The notes: generated by a model not told the origin, from the letters alone. 64,000 bases of DNA from Chloroflexota bacterium (GCA_017993775.1 JAGOMA010000007.1:1-64000); one strand, 5' to 3'. Numbered from the stretch's first letter, positions 50,660-60,318 are shown. Translations and numbers: made by a program.

Positions 50660-51478
50660 TTACCGCACACGGCCGTATCGCTCCCCAATCACCGCCTGCC
50701 CCGCTTCCGACTGTAACCAGGAGAGAAACACGCGCAGTTCGCCCTGCGGCTCGGCCGGGGCGACGAAGTAGAGCGGCGCGGCCAGGGGATAGCTTTCGTC
50801 GGCCGCGCTGGCCGTGGTGGGAGCCACGCCATCCATGGACAGCGCCTTCACCCCATCCACAGACCCCAACATCGTATACCCCACCGCGCCCGGCGAGGCG
50901 GCCACGGCTGCCAGCAAGGCTGCGTTGCCGCTGAGCAGCAGCGCGTTGATGCTCAGGCGCTGCTCGGCCATGACTCGCTGCTCGAAGAGCGTGCGCGCGC
51001 CGGAGCCGCGCTCTCGACTGAGCAAGGTGATAAGCTGATCCGGTCCGCCCAGAGATGACCAGTTGGGGATACGGCCGTTAAACACCGCCTGCGCCTCCGC
51101 CCGACTTAAATTCTCGGCCGGGTTGCCCACCCCCACCACGACTACCAGCCCATCCCAGGCCACCGGATTAAACCAGAAGCCGCTGTCGGCGGGCAGCGCG
51201 TGGACCAGAACCGCGTCTAAATGACCGGCGGCCAGATCGGCCAGGAGTACGGCCGTATTCGCCGGGATAAATTGCAGTTGGGCGCGGTCGGTAAATTGGG
51301 CGAAAGGATCGGCGACGAGGTCGGCCAGAGGTTGGGCGGCGGTGGCCACACCGATGCGCAGGGTTGGCGGCGGCGGCGTGGGGGCGATGGCCGGCCGTGG
51401 AGCCGGCGCGGACTGGCAGGCAGCCATCAGCCACAGGCTGGCCAGGCCCGCCAATCCCAGCAAGCGCTTCAGGTTCAC
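50660..51478 (-). CDS. PstS-like periplasmic-binding lipoprotein
   Basis: 272 residues. The lipoprotein signal ends in Met-Ala-Ala-Cys at about 21, with a Pro/Ala linker. The binding fold follows with VFNGRIPNWSSLGG and the phosphate-loop-like LSRERGSGAR, typical of the PstS/SphX group. It should bind phosphate or a related oxyanion outside the membrane. No pstCAB genes are adjacent. Its start overlaps the uppP stop by ATGA, an unusual pairing that implies co-expression. Confidence 0.85.
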   Translation of the reverse strand: MNLKRLLGLAGLASLWLMAACQSAPAPRPAIAPTPPPPTLRIGVATAAQPLADLVADPFAQFTDRAQLQFIPANTAVLLADLAAGHLDAVLVHALPADSGFWFNPVAWDGLVVVVGVGNPAENLSRAEAQAVFNGRIPNWSSLGGPDQLITLLSRERGSGARTLFEQRVMAEQRLSINALLLSGNAALLAAVAASPGAVGYTMLGSVDGVKALSMDGVAPTTASAADESYPLAAPLYFVAPAEPQGELRVFLSWLQSEAGQAVIGERYGRVR

Positions 51479-52287
51479 GACAGCAAGGAATAGAGCAAGT
51501 AGCCGCTGCCCAGGAGCGCCGTGTACACGGCAAAAATGTACAGGCTGTGGCTGCGCACCCAGCTTAACAAGAAGGCGATGCAGACGTACCCGGAGATGGC
51601 GGCGGCCAGAAAGGCGGAGACGTAAACGGCCGTCGAAAACGCCATCACCTCGGCCGTCACAATATCCAGCAGCGAGAGCAGCCCGGCGCCCAGGATAACG
51701 GGCACACCAAGCAAAAAGCTGTACCGCGCGGCCGTTGGGCGATCAAACCCGCGCAGCAAGCCGCCCACGATGGTGCTGCCGCTGCGCGACCAACCGGGGA
51801 AAAGCGCCGCCATCTGGAACAAACCAATGACAATCGTGTCCAGCCAGTTCATGGTATCGAACGTTTTTTTGCCGGAAATCATGCGCTCGCCAACAACGAG
51901 GAGAACGGACGTAACCAGCAAAAAGAACGCTGCCCAATTTGGATGGCTAAACACGCTGTCGAAAAAATCTTGCAGCATAAAACCAGCCAGGGCCGCCGGA
52001 ATACAGCCCACCACAATAAACCAGCCGAGGCGCGCATTGGTTGTGCCCAAAGGCTGGCGCTCGGCCAAACCACGCAAAACCCCCACGACAATATCCCACA
52101 AATCCCGCCGGAAATAAATCAGCACAGCCACCAGCGTGCCCAAATGCACCAGACCAATGAGCGTCAGGTCCGGGGCGGTGATGTCAAAAATGGAAGGAAT
52201 CAAAACCAGATGCCCCGAACTGGAAACCGGCAAAAACTCGGTCGCTCCCTGCAAAATACCTAAAAAGATCGCTTCAATGATGCTCAT
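51475..52287 (-). CDS. uppP: Undecaprenyl-diphosphatase
   Basis: 270 residues, normal length. Active-site motifs are GATEFLPVSSSGHL at 15-28 and PGWSRSGST at 165-173, with eight membrane helices. It recycles the undecaprenyl carrier used in peptidoglycan synthesis by removing a phosphate from undecaprenyl diphosphate, releasing phosphate on the outside; this may explain coupling to a phosphate-binding lipoprotein. Confidence 0.96.
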   Translation of the reverse strand: MSIIEAIFLGILQGATEFLPVSSSGHLVLIPSIFDITAPDLTLIGLVHLGTLVAVLIYFRRDLWDIVVGVLRGLAERQPLGTTNARLGWFIVVGCIPAALAGFMLQDFFDSVFSHPNWAAFFLLVTSVLLVVGERMISGKKTFDTMNWLDTIVIGLFQMAALFPGWSRSGSTIVGGLLRGFDRPTAARYSFLLGVPVILGAGLLSLLDIVTAEVMAFSTAVYVSAFLAAAISGYVCIAFLLSWVRSHSLYIFAVYTALLGSGYLLYSLLS

Positions 52288-52356
52288 AAATAATTCCTTG
52301 CGCTATGGTTGTTATTGGAGTCAAATTGGGCCAGCATACAGGCCGGATATTACGGT

Positions 52357-53274
52357 TTACCTGTCTTCACCGCGGTGGCGAAAGCGGCGGGCGACGCGGA
52401 GCACAATCGCCGCCAGCCCATTTTGCGCGCCCAGAACCAGCAGTTGATTGCGCCAGCCAGGCACACACATCACCCGATCGCCTTTCAAGCCACGCAGGGA
52501 TTCTTCTACCACCTGCCCGGACGTCATCCACATGGCCGACGGGATGCGGCTTTTTTGAAAGCCGGTCATGGCCGGAGTGCCGTGAAATTCGGTGTGCGTG
52601 AAGCCAGGGCAAAGCGCCTGCACGCGGATGCCGTGCCGGGCCACTTCCGCCTGGAGGGCCTGCGAAAAGGTGTTCATGTACGCTTTGGAAGCCGGGTAAT
52701 TGATGTCGCCCGGTGATGGGAAGAAGGCGGAAATGGAAGAAACGTTGACGATAGCGCCACGCTTGCGGGCGATCATGCCGGGCAAAGCGGCGCGACACAG
52801 ACGCATGGTGGCCAAAACATGCAGGTTCAGCATGTCTAGCTGCTCGTTCAGGTCGGAGGCCAGCAAGGAGCCTTTGTTCGTGCCGAATCCGGCATTGTTC
52901 ACCAGGATGGTAAGATCCAGGTTGGCAATGCGCTGTTCCACGCGGGCGATGTCGGCAGCCTGGGCGAGATCGGCGGCCAGGACCTCGGCAGTAATGGTGT
53001 AGTCGCGCGTGAGTTCAGCCGCCAGGGCGGCAAGGCGATCTTCGCGGCGGGCGACGAGGACAAGGCTGTAGCCTTCCTGCGCCAGCCGCCGGGCATAAGC
53101 CGCGCCGATACCGCTGGAAGCGCCGGTGATGAGTGCGTAGCCGCGCCGATCTTTTGCGCCGGGCAGAGCTGCGGTTGTCTGCCCGGCCAGTTTTTTTTGC
53201 AGCAGCCGCCCGCCGATGAATGTAGCGAGAACGGCCGTGCCCAGCCCAATTATCTGTCCCTTGTTATTTTTCAT
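52357..53274 (-). CDS. Short-chain dehydrogenase/reductase with N-terminal anchor
   Basis: About 305 residues from the ATG at 53274. The start overlaps the end of the 57-residue small gene upstream and is preceded by AGGGCAGG. A weakly hydrophobic N-terminal segment (IIGLGTAVLATFIGG) is followed by the Rossmann TGASSGIGAAYARRLA. Then come NNAG, the catalytic Ser in NVSSISAF, and Tyr-x3-Lys in YPASKAYMNTF. It belongs to the classical SDR group; the substrate is unknown. Confidence 0.88.
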   Translation of the reverse strand: MKNNKGQIIGLGTAVLATFIGGRLLQKKLAGQTTAALPGAKDRRGYALITGASSGIGAAYARRLAQEGYSLVLVARREDRLAALAAELTRDYTITAEVLAADLAQAADIARVEQRIANLDLTILVNNAGFGTNKGSLLASDLNEQLDMLNLHVLATMRLCRAALPGMIARKRGAIVNVSSISAFFPSPGDINYPASKAYMNTFSQALQAEVARHGIRVQALCPGFTHTEFHGTPAMTGFQKSRIPSAMWMTSGQVVEESLRGLKGDRVMCVPGWRNQLLVLGAQNGLAAIVLRVARRFRHRGEDR

Positions 53275-53437
53275 CAGCCTGCCCTTGCTTGATTTTCTTT
53301 GGCTCGCACAAATTTTTTTTCTTGTTGGCCGCCCGACCACACTTGTGGCAGACAAAATCAGGTTTATCCACCAGCGCGGTGTAGGCGACAAAATCTTTTT
53401 TCAGCAGCTTGTCCGATTCGCACAACGTCTTGCCCAT
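53264..53437 (-). CDS. Small Cys-rich zinc-ribbon-like protein (57 residues)
   Basis: 57 codons: begins MGKTLCESDKLLKKDF, then FVCHKCGRAANKKKNLCEP and a Lys-rich end. The Cys-x2-Cys-Gly pattern with a later Cys suggests a zinc knuckle. GAGGAC precedes the ATG. Its TAA overlaps the ATG of the SDR gene, which indicates coupled translation. I recall similar small hypothetical proteins in varied bacteria, but no function is known. Confidence 0.75.
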   Translation of the reverse strand: MGKTLCESDKLLKKDFVAYTALVDKPDFVCHKCGRAANKKKNLCEPKKIKQGQADEK

Positions 53438-53451
53438 CACAACGTCCTCAT

Positions 53452-53484
53452 AAAAAAAGCCCGCAGATTAAGCAATCTGCGGGC
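53452..53484 (-). terminator. Intrinsic terminator after aspartate kinase
   Basis: GCCCGCAGATT (53459-53469) pairs perfectly with AATCTGCGGGC (53474-53484); on the minus strand a run of seven T follows. Confidence 0.92.
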
Positions 53485-53526
53485 AGTGTTTTACCCGATT
53501 GTCATAAATTACACAAACCAACCCCG

Positions 53527-54939
53527 TCAGGCCACAATCAGGTCGTGGATGTAACGAACGGCCGCAGCGGCGTCCTGCCCATCCACCACCAGGCTGATGC
53601 TGCATTCTGACGACCCCTGAGCAATGGCGATGATATTGAGATCATGCTCGCCCAGCGCCGTGAAGACCCGCCCGGCGATGCCTGGCGTGCCGCGCATCCC
53701 GGCCCCGACCACCGTGACAATGGAGACAGAGCGCTGCGCCCAAATGCGGTCAATGTCTTGCCGATGGATTTCTTCCTCGAATTCGGCGTTCAAACGACCG
53801 ATCACTTTATCAACCAGCTCTTCTGGGGTGGCAAAACAGATGGATTGTTCCGAGGAGGCCTGGCTGATGAGCAGCACGCTGACCTGGGCCTTGGCCACCG
53901 CGCCAAAGGTGCGGGCGGCGATGCCGGGCACGCCTAACATCCCTTTGCCTTCCACGGTAATCAGGCTTAATTTGTCGATGGCTGTCACTGCTTTAACGCC
54001 GCCGTTGCCATTGGACGTATCGGGGACGATGACGGTGCCGGCGTGGGCGGGGTTGAAGGTGTTTTTAATGCGCAGCGGGATGTTGTTTTCTACGCAGGGG
54101 CGCATGGTTTTGGGGTGCAGTACCTTCGCGCCAAAGAAGGCCAGTTCGGATACTTCGCGGTAGCTGAGGGTGGGAATGGAGCGGGCGGTGTTGACCAGGC
54201 GCGGGTCGGCGGTCATCACGCCGTCCACGTCGGTCCAGATCCACACTTCGTCGGCGTGGAGGGCCTGGCCCATGAGGGCGGCGCTGAAGTCGGAGCCGCC
54301 GCGGCCGAGGGTAGTGGTGATGCCGGTCTGGGTGGCAGCGATGAAACCGGTGATGATGGGGATGATGTTTTGGGCGAGTAACGGCCGTATCCGCGCCTGC
54401 GTCTTAGCGTCCGTTAACGCCAGCAAGGGGGTGGCTGCCTGAAAATTATCATCGGTCACAACCAGTTCTGTGGCGTCCACAGACTCGGCGGGGTGGCCGA
54501 TCTGGCGCAGGTAAGCGGCCATTATGCGCGCGCTCATTTGCTCGCCCATGCCGCCGATGGTGTCCAGGGCGCGGGGAGTCAGTTCACCCAGAGCCAGCAC
54601 GGCCTGGCATAACGCTTCGTAGCGGTCAATAAATTTGCCGTTTTCGGCCAACACCTTTTGCCGTTCGCCTTCGGGCGCGAGCAGGCCGTCGATGGCTTCG
54701 TAATGCACCTGGCGCAGCATGTGGGCCACATCTTGGTAGGTATCGGGATCGCCAGTCAAGGCGGTGTTGGCGCCATTCAGCAGCAGATCGGTCACTTTGA
54801 TGGGTTTGCTGCCCATCGCCGAGACCACCACTACCACCTGGCCCCATTCTTCGCGGGCATTGAGGATGAGATCGGCCGTTTCGCGCATAGCCTGAGCGCT
54901 GCCGACTGATGTTCCACCGAATTTCATTACAAGGGTCAT
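53527..54939 (-). CDS. Aspartate kinase
   Basis: 470 residues. The N-terminal kinase motif MKFGGTSVGSAQAM is followed by GGSDFSA in the ATP site and the substrate region DVDGVMTADPR. Two ACT domains near 315-390 and 395-470 mark the allosteric part (LITVEGKGMLGVPG and SIVTVVGAGMRGTPG). It catalyses the first step toward lysine, methionine and threonine. The SAM-I riboswitch upstream points to a methionine-tuned isozyme. I give no symbol because several paralogues exist in bacteria. Confidence 0.94.
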   Translation of the reverse strand: MTLVMKFGGTSVGSAQAMRETADLILNAREEWGQVVVVVSAMGSKPIKVTDLLLNGANTALTGDPDTYQDVAHMLRQVHYEAIDGLLAPEGERQKVLAENGKFIDRYEALCQAVLALGELTPRALDTIGGMGEQMSARIMAAYLRQIGHPAESVDATELVVTDDNFQAATPLLALTDAKTQARIRPLLAQNIIPIITGFIAATQTGITTTLGRGGSDFSAALMGQALHADEVWIWTDVDGVMTADPRLVNTARSIPTLSYREVSELAFFGAKVLHPKTMRPCVENNIPLRIKNTFNPAHAGTVIVPDTSNGNGGVKAVTAIDKLSLITVEGKGMLGVPGIAARTFGAVAKAQVSVLLISQASSEQSICFATPEELVDKVIGRLNAEFEEEIHRQDIDRIWAQRSVSIVTVVGAGMRGTPGIAGRVFTALGEHDLNIIAIAQGSSECSISLVVDGQDAAAAVRYIHDLIVA

Positions 54940-55032
54940 AAGATTACTCCATTTTTAGGTCGGATTTCGGGTTGCCTTGTGTGGGGTGATGGTAATCTTT
55001 TTTCCGAAAACCGAGAATTGGTTAAGTTGCCT

Positions 55033-55085
55033 GAAAAGCAAAACGGCTCTTCACACATTTAACATCCAGTGTGTGAAGAGCCGTT
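55033..55085 (-). terminator. Riboswitch-linked terminator before aspartate kinase
   Basis: Perfect 16-bp stem AACGGCTCTTCACACA (55042-55057) with TGTGTGAAGAGCCGTT (55070-55085). On the minus strand it is followed by TTTGCTTTT. It lies between the SAM-I element and the kinase start. Confidence 0.88.
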
Positions 55086-55098
55086 CATTCTAATAATA

Positions 55099-55130
55099 AA
55101 CGCCTCTTCCAGAAGGTGCGAAGAGGCGTT
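55099..55130 (-). promoter_or_regulatory. Second hairpin in the SAM-I expression platform
   Basis: AACGCCTCTTC (55099-55109) pairs with GAAGAGGCGTT (55120-55130). It may form the antiterminator or a second terminator, since both hairpins share CTCTTC arms. Confidence 0.65.
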
Positions 55131-55146
55131 GCAGGCGTAACGCTGA

Positions 55147-55276
55147 TTCTCATCTTCCAGAAGATTCCCGCATTGGGGAATCACATCTGCCGGAATTGGC
55201 ACCTGACAAACTGCAAACAGCTTGTAGGTTGCCGAGGCTTCATCGGGCCGGTCCCTCTGCCTCTCTGGATAAGAAA
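55147..55276 (-). promoter_or_regulatory. SAM-I riboswitch (S box) controlling aspartate kinase
   Basis: On the minus strand the element begins CTTATCCAGAGAGG (from 55275), then GGACCGGCCCGATGAAGCC and CGGCAACC. GGTGCCAATTCCGGCAG follows, and it ends GAAGATGAGAA (to about 55147), closing stem P1 with the start. This is the S-box core in correct order. S-adenosylmethionine binding would favour the downstream terminator and lower aspartate kinase. The 206 bp further upstream, to 55481, show no clear gene. Confidence 0.95.
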
Positions 55277-55481
55277 TGTAGATAATTTATTTGGTTGTGA
55301 AATACGTTCTGCGTGTTTTCCACACTGGGGGTTGTTTTCCCACAGATTCGGGTGATCTAGCCACAGAACCTGGACGGAATGGTATCAAAGCGGATTGTGC
55401 TTGTCAATGGATGAATTTGTTGGGCGGCAGGTGTGCCGCCGGGCGTGAACGGATCTTGCGAAGGGGGTTCTCATGGGCCGT

Positions 55482-58472
55482 TCAGACGAGGTGGCGGGTA
55501 ATTTCGTCGACGAGGCGGGTGAGGGTGTATGGTTTTTGCAAGAAGCCGACGGTGGCACGGCCGTTCAGGCGGTTGTTGGTTTCGGCTTCGCTGTAGCCGG
55601 AGGACATGAGGACACGCACGGCGGGGTTGATTTGTTGTAAGGCCTGCAAGGTTTCCGAACCGTTCATGTTGGGCATGAACCAATCGACGATGACGAGATC
55701 GATGTCATCTTTGTGTTGTTGGTAAAGTTCCAGCCCGGAACGGCCGTCTGAAGCGACCAAAGCGCCGATGTTTTCCATTTCTAAAATATCTTTAATGGCT
55801 TCACGTACCGGCTCCTCGTCATCAATTACCAGGACAACGGCCGTAGGCGCCGCTTTTTTCTGCGGTATAACAGGCAATGTGGCTGGGCGCAAGCCTGTTA
55901 TGGGAAAAAGCAAATCAAATGTTGTGCCCCGGCCAACTTCACTGGTTACGCGCAGTCCGCCTTTGTGCCCGCGCATTATGCCCAAAGCCGCCGCCAGACC
56001 CAGCCCTCTGCCTGTAAATTTGGTGGTGAAGAAGGGGTCAAAAATACGGCTCATGGTTTCTTCGTTCATGCCGCAGCCATTGTCGCTTACCGTCAAAAAA
56101 ACGTATTCCCCTGGCTTTAGTTGTTGTTTGGTTCGCTGCCAGTAGTCGGTGTCGGCTTCGGAAATTGTCTGGGTGCCTGTGGTGATGTGAATCTTGCCGC
56201 GATTGCCTTCCATTGCTTCTGCGGCGTTCAGAATAAGGTTCATGACCACTTGTTGAAGCTGGCTGGGATCAGCTTCAATCAGGGGCAAATCATCTCGGAG
56301 GATGGTTTCCAGGTGTACGTTATGGGGAATCACCACATCGAGTAAATGTTGGTTTTCGCGGATGATGGTGGTTAATTGCAGCGGTTGAAAGCTAAACTGC
56401 CGTCGCCCGGAAAAAGCAAGCAGCTGCTGCGTGAGTTCAGATGCTCTTTCAGCGGCTTTGACAGCCTTTTCGATGTGGCGGTATGCGGGCGCTTCGGCGG
56501 GCAATTGGGATAATGCCAGCGAGGTTTGCCCCATGATGGCGACCAGCAGATTGTTAAAATCGTGGGCGACACCGCCGGCCAGAACGCCCAGGCTCTCCAT
56601 TTTTTGCGTGTGGTGCAATAATTCTTCGGCGCGTTTACGATCGGTAATATCTCTGGAGGTTGAGACAATGGAAGTGATGCGGCCGTCACGATCACAAACC
56701 GGGTAGAGAGCATATTCAAAGTGGCGTTTTTCACCATTTCTTTGAACCACAATCTCCCCGTTTACCGGCTGCCCTGAGAGGCCAACATCAAATATATCCG
56801 TGTCAAACTCAGTTAACAGGTTGTCGGGTGATTTTATCTCCGACCACGTTTTGCCGAGTATCTCCGTCGCCGATACGTTTAATTGTTGGATCACTGCGGG
56901 GCTGGCGTAACGGATACGGCCGTCTAAATCATGGATCAGGAAGAAATCTGGCGTCGTGCTGAGGATGACATCTATCATTTTCACCTGATCTTCAAGCTGG
57001 GCGGCCAGTTGTTTTAGCTTTAGCTCAGCGCGTTTGCTGGTAATGGCTGCGGCAATTTGGCCGGAAACAAAAACCAGAAATTGCTCTTCTTGCTCGCTGT
57101 AAGCAGTGTGATCATGGTAATTTTGCACCACAATCGCTCCGATTGTTTCGGCTTTGGTTTTTAGCGGCGCGCCCAACCAGATTTTAGCCAGCGGACCCAC
57201 TTCATCTATAACATTTTGCTGGATCAACCGACGCTGCCCCTCTTCATCGATGAGGCATGGCTGTCCGGAGCGGATGACTGATTCGGTCATCCCGCGACCG
57301 GCGAGGTACGGACGGCCGTTGTACGTATCACGCTCATCCACAAAATAAGGCAGCGACAACATATTTTCCGATTCATCATACAGGGCAATATAAAAATTGC
57401 GCGCATCCAGAAATTGGCCTACCACGCGATGAATGGATTGGTATAAGTCTTCCAGGCTGATGTCTGAATTGGCGATGGTCGCGATCTGGTAAACGGCCGT
57501 TTGCAGTGATTCGCCTCGTTTTTGCTCTGTAATATCGCGAATAAATCCATGCAGCAGGGTACGGCCGTTCATTTCAAACACCGTCGCCGTAAGCTGCACA
57601 TCCAACAAATGGCCATCCTCCCGCCGCAAGTGCGAATTGATGGTTAACGATTTTTGCTGACGCGTTTCCTCGACAAAATCCCATATTTCAGACGGATAGC
57701 TTAAGGGAATCAATTGATCGATGGTCATGGATAACAGCGCCGCTTCGCCATAGCCGGTCATAGATGCCATTCGCGGGTTTGCCGACAATATCCGCAAGCT
57801 TTCCACATCAACAACCAGGATCGCGTCGTTGGCGGTTTCAAACAGCCGACGGTACTGGTCTTCGGTGCGGCGCACAGCTTCAAACAGGTGGGCATCTTGC
57901 AGCGCCAGAGAAATCTGGTTGGCAAAAGCAGCAATGGCCGGCACATCTTCCGCTTTTAACTGAAAACCGGCCAGGTACAACACGCCTTGCACTTCTCCAA
58001 CGCGGGTAATCGGCGCCAAAATGGCCGGCATGCCGGAAAACACGCGAAACGCCTGCCGCACCAAGAAGTTAAAATTGGGGAAAACTTGTTTCAGTTTTTC
58101 AGTGTTATCGGGGATGTAGATGGCTTTGCCGTCTCGAATGACTTGCTCGTCGATGACGGCCGTCTTCCGCGCATAGATGTAACCAACGCCCTTAATGCCC
58201 AGGCCCTTCTCAAACGATTTCAACGCGCGGGTCAATCCATCTGGCATCACCAACACCTGAACCACGAAATGCGTTTGGTCGGCATCCAACATGTTGATGG
58301 ACCCTTGAAGGTCCAGATTTTTCAGCTGCGCGCCGAAGATGTCATAAACGGCCGTCTCCGAATGCGCCGCCGTTTGCAAGGCAGCCACAGCCGCATTCAG
58401 CGCTCTCAGCATCTTCGTTTCTCTTTCCGAGACGCCAGATTCGATTCTAGTTCGCTTTTTTGGGGATTTCAT
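55482..58472 (-). CDS. Hybrid sensor histidine kinase/response regulator
   Basis: 996 residues, no membrane segment. An N-terminal GAF-like domain (about 20-210) is followed by PAS 1 (215-325), GAF 2 (330-480), PAS 2 (490-620) and HisKA, whose acceptor His is in GVAHDFNNLLVAIMGQ. The HATPase has NLILNAAEAMEG, DNGCGMNEE and GRGLGLAAALGI. The C-terminal receiver (880-996) has Asp in VIVDWFMPNMNG and Lys in QKPYT. It is a cytosolic phosphorelay kinase of the NtrB-like HisKA family. No partner regulator is nearby. Confidence 0.93.
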   Translation of the reverse strand: MKSPKKRTRIESGVSERETKMLRALNAAVAALQTAAHSETAVYDIFGAQLKNLDLQGSINMLDADQTHFVVQVLVMPDGLTRALKSFEKGLGIKGVGYIYARKTAVIDEQVIRDGKAIYIPDNTEKLKQVFPNFNFLVRQAFRVFSGMPAILAPITRVGEVQGVLYLAGFQLKAEDVPAIAAFANQISLALQDAHLFEAVRRTEDQYRRLFETANDAILVVDVESLRILSANPRMASMTGYGEAALLSMTIDQLIPLSYPSEIWDFVEETRQQKSLTINSHLRREDGHLLDVQLTATVFEMNGRTLLHGFIRDITEQKRGESLQTAVYQIATIANSDISLEDLYQSIHRVVGQFLDARNFYIALYDESENMLSLPYFVDERDTYNGRPYLAGRGMTESVIRSGQPCLIDEEGQRRLIQQNVIDEVGPLAKIWLGAPLKTKAETIGAIVVQNYHDHTAYSEQEEQFLVFVSGQIAAAITSKRAELKLKQLAAQLEDQVKMIDVILSTTPDFFLIHDLDGRIRYASPAVIQQLNVSATEILGKTWSEIKSPDNLLTEFDTDIFDVGLSGQPVNGEIVVQRNGEKRHFEYALYPVCDRDGRITSIVSTSRDITDRKRAEELLHHTQKMESLGVLAGGVAHDFNNLLVAIMGQTSLALSQLPAEAPAYRHIEKAVKAAERASELTQQLLAFSGRRQFSFQPLQLTTIIRENQHLLDVVIPHNVHLETILRDDLPLIEADPSQLQQVVMNLILNAAEAMEGNRGKIHITTGTQTISEADTDYWQRTKQQLKPGEYVFLTVSDNGCGMNEETMSRIFDPFFTTKFTGRGLGLAAALGIMRGHKGGLRVTSEVGRGTTFDLLFPITGLRPATLPVIPQKKAAPTAVVLVIDDEEPVREAIKDILEMENIGALVASDGRSGLELYQQHKDDIDLVIVDWFMPNMNGSETLQALQQINPAVRVLMSSGYSEAETNNRLNGRATVGFLQKPYTLTRLVDEITRHLV

Positions 58473-58698
58473 GTCACCTGGTCAGAGAGGTTCGGATTTT
58501 CCCGGATTGGGCTAATCAAACAACCGTTCCCAAAATCCTTGGGGGAGAGTGTACCCATCAAGTCACCGCCAGATTCATAAAGACGCTGATAAACGACGAA
58601 GGCCCAATCGCTTGAGCGGTACGTTGTGCAATAAAATAAATATATTGCCCTAAATAAGAAAATAAGGCTATAAGAAATCTTACCCAAAAGTTTACGGG

Positions 58699-60090
58699 TT
58701 ATGGGCTGAGAGCCAGCGCATCTGGACCAACGATCACTTCAGGCGAAAAATAGCTGAGACGGCCGTTTTCATCCAACGCCGCCACGCTCACCACATAATT
58801 TTCGGCCGGGTCAAAACCCGTCAGCCCGACGTTGCCCGCCTGCTGCGCCTTCACCAACCGGAACACCGGATGCGAAGACATCGCCAACGGCCGAAAAGAA
58901 ATGGCATACCCGGCCACGTCTTCGGCTACCGGCCAGCGCAGTTGATACATGCCCAGCGCATCTGTCGCATTAATCACCGGCGCCGGCGGCTGCATCGGCG
59001 CGCCCGCCAGATTCGCCGCCACGGCCACATTCAACCGCACCACCTGCTGCAAATAATCATAATCAATCCGGTCCCAGGTATCGCGCACAGAATTTACCAT
59101 GTCCGGGTCTTCTTCCGATTCAATAACTCGGATTGCCGGCATCCCCACGCTCACAAATTCCCGATGATCGCCCCACCGCCCCTCGCGGTCTAACGCGTCC
59201 AGCACCGTCGTGGGGAATGTGGGCACATACAACCCCCCGACATATTCATAATACCGGGCCAACTGCCCCGATGGAGAATACGCCAGCTCTGGCGCAAACA
59301 CTCGCACCAACTGGGGAATGCCCTTTCGGCCGCCTACTGCATCATAATTGATGGCCGCCAACACGTTCATGCTGTCCAAAAAGGCGTTTTGGGCAAAATG
59401 GCGCGACCCTACCGTGCCTTCTTCCTCCGCCGAAGTCGCCAGAAAAATGATGGTTTGGTTCCACTGCTGGGCGCTTAACAAACGCGCCGATTCCAGCAGC
59501 AGGGCGACGCCGGAGCCGTTGTCGTTGGCTCCTGGGGCGCGGCTTTCGCCATCCAAAATGTTTGGCGCACGATTGTCGTAATGGGCCATGATGATGATCA
59601 CGCCGTTGCTCTGGCCATTGCCCGGCAGTTCGGCAATGATGTTGCTTTGCGGCGCGGAGTAGCCGTTGTAGTCGAGGGGAAAATCATCATAACGAACCTG
59701 GAGACGGCCGTTTCCCACCCTGACAAACTCGTCAAAAATCCAGCGCCGCGTCGCCCCAATCCCCCAATTCTCCAATTCCGGATCACTAAACGCATTACGA
59801 TTGCCAAACCCCTCCATTTTCTGCACGTACCCCATCAACTGCTGCTGCGAAACCTGTTCCACCAGATTCGCAATGCTGCGATCAATTTTAGGCGCGACAT
59901 CACTGATCGGATCGAGCACCATTTCGCCGGTTGCCGCCGGATTAAAGTCAAACGGCCGTGCCGTGGGCACTGGCGTCGGCAGCAACGGCCGTTCTGGCGC
60001 TTCCAACGCCCCACAACCAGCCAACAAAAAAACCATCCCCAACAGGCTAAGCCTGACAAAATTTCTCAATTGCCCACGCAATATATACAC
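58699..60090 (-). CDS. M28 family metallopeptidase lipoprotein
   Basis: 463 residues. The signal ends Leu-Leu-Ala-Gly-Cys (near 26). The zinc site can be read as His in MAHYDNR, Asp in GANDNGSG, Glu-Glu in SAEEEGT, Asp in NYDAVGG and His in DHREFVSVG. These are all present, so the enzyme should be an active aminopeptidase. A C-terminal fibronectin-like segment (about 370-455) follows. It is tethered to the outside of the membrane. No partner operon is seen. Confidence 0.92.
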   Translation of the reverse strand: MYILRGQLRNFVRLSLLGMVFLLAGCGALEAPERPLLPTPVPTARPFDFNPAATGEMVLDPISDVAPKIDRSIANLVEQVSQQQLMGYVQKMEGFGNRNAFSDPELENWGIGATRRWIFDEFVRVGNGRLQVRYDDFPLDYNGYSAPQSNIIAELPGNGQSNGVIIIMAHYDNRAPNILDGESRAPGANDNGSGVALLLESARLLSAQQWNQTIIFLATSAEEEGTVGSRHFAQNAFLDSMNVLAAINYDAVGGRKGIPQLVRVFAPELAYSPSGQLARYYEYVGGLYVPTFPTTVLDALDREGRWGDHREFVSVGMPAIRVIESEEDPDMVNSVRDTWDRIDYDYLQQVVRLNVAVAANLAGAPMQPPAPVINATDALGMYQLRWPVAEDVAGYAISFRPLAMSSHPVFRLVKAQQAGNVGLTGFDPAENYVVSVAALDENGRLSYFSPEVIVGPDALALSP

Positions 60091-60248
60091 CCTCTCTCAA
60101 ACGCCAAACAATTTACAGCCCGCCAACCATACGCAGGCCACAAAAATATTGTAATCAAACTCGGCAGGCAAGCAATGATAGTGCAAAACTGTTGGGCAAT
60201 CTTTAAGAATAAGCGGGCACTGGCCGGTTGCCATCTGGGCAATAAACA

Positions 60249-60282
60249 CAAAAACGGCGCTGCCTGGGTTCAGGCAGCGCCG
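60249..60282 (-). terminator. Terminator after the small membrane protein
   Basis: Perfect 12-bp stem CGGCGCTGCCTG (60255-60266) with CAGGCAGCGCCG (60271-60282); minus-strand T run follows. Confidence 0.9.
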
Positions 60283-60318
60283 CCGCAAAGGAAGCCGTAA
60301 AAAAAAGTGGTCTCTCGA

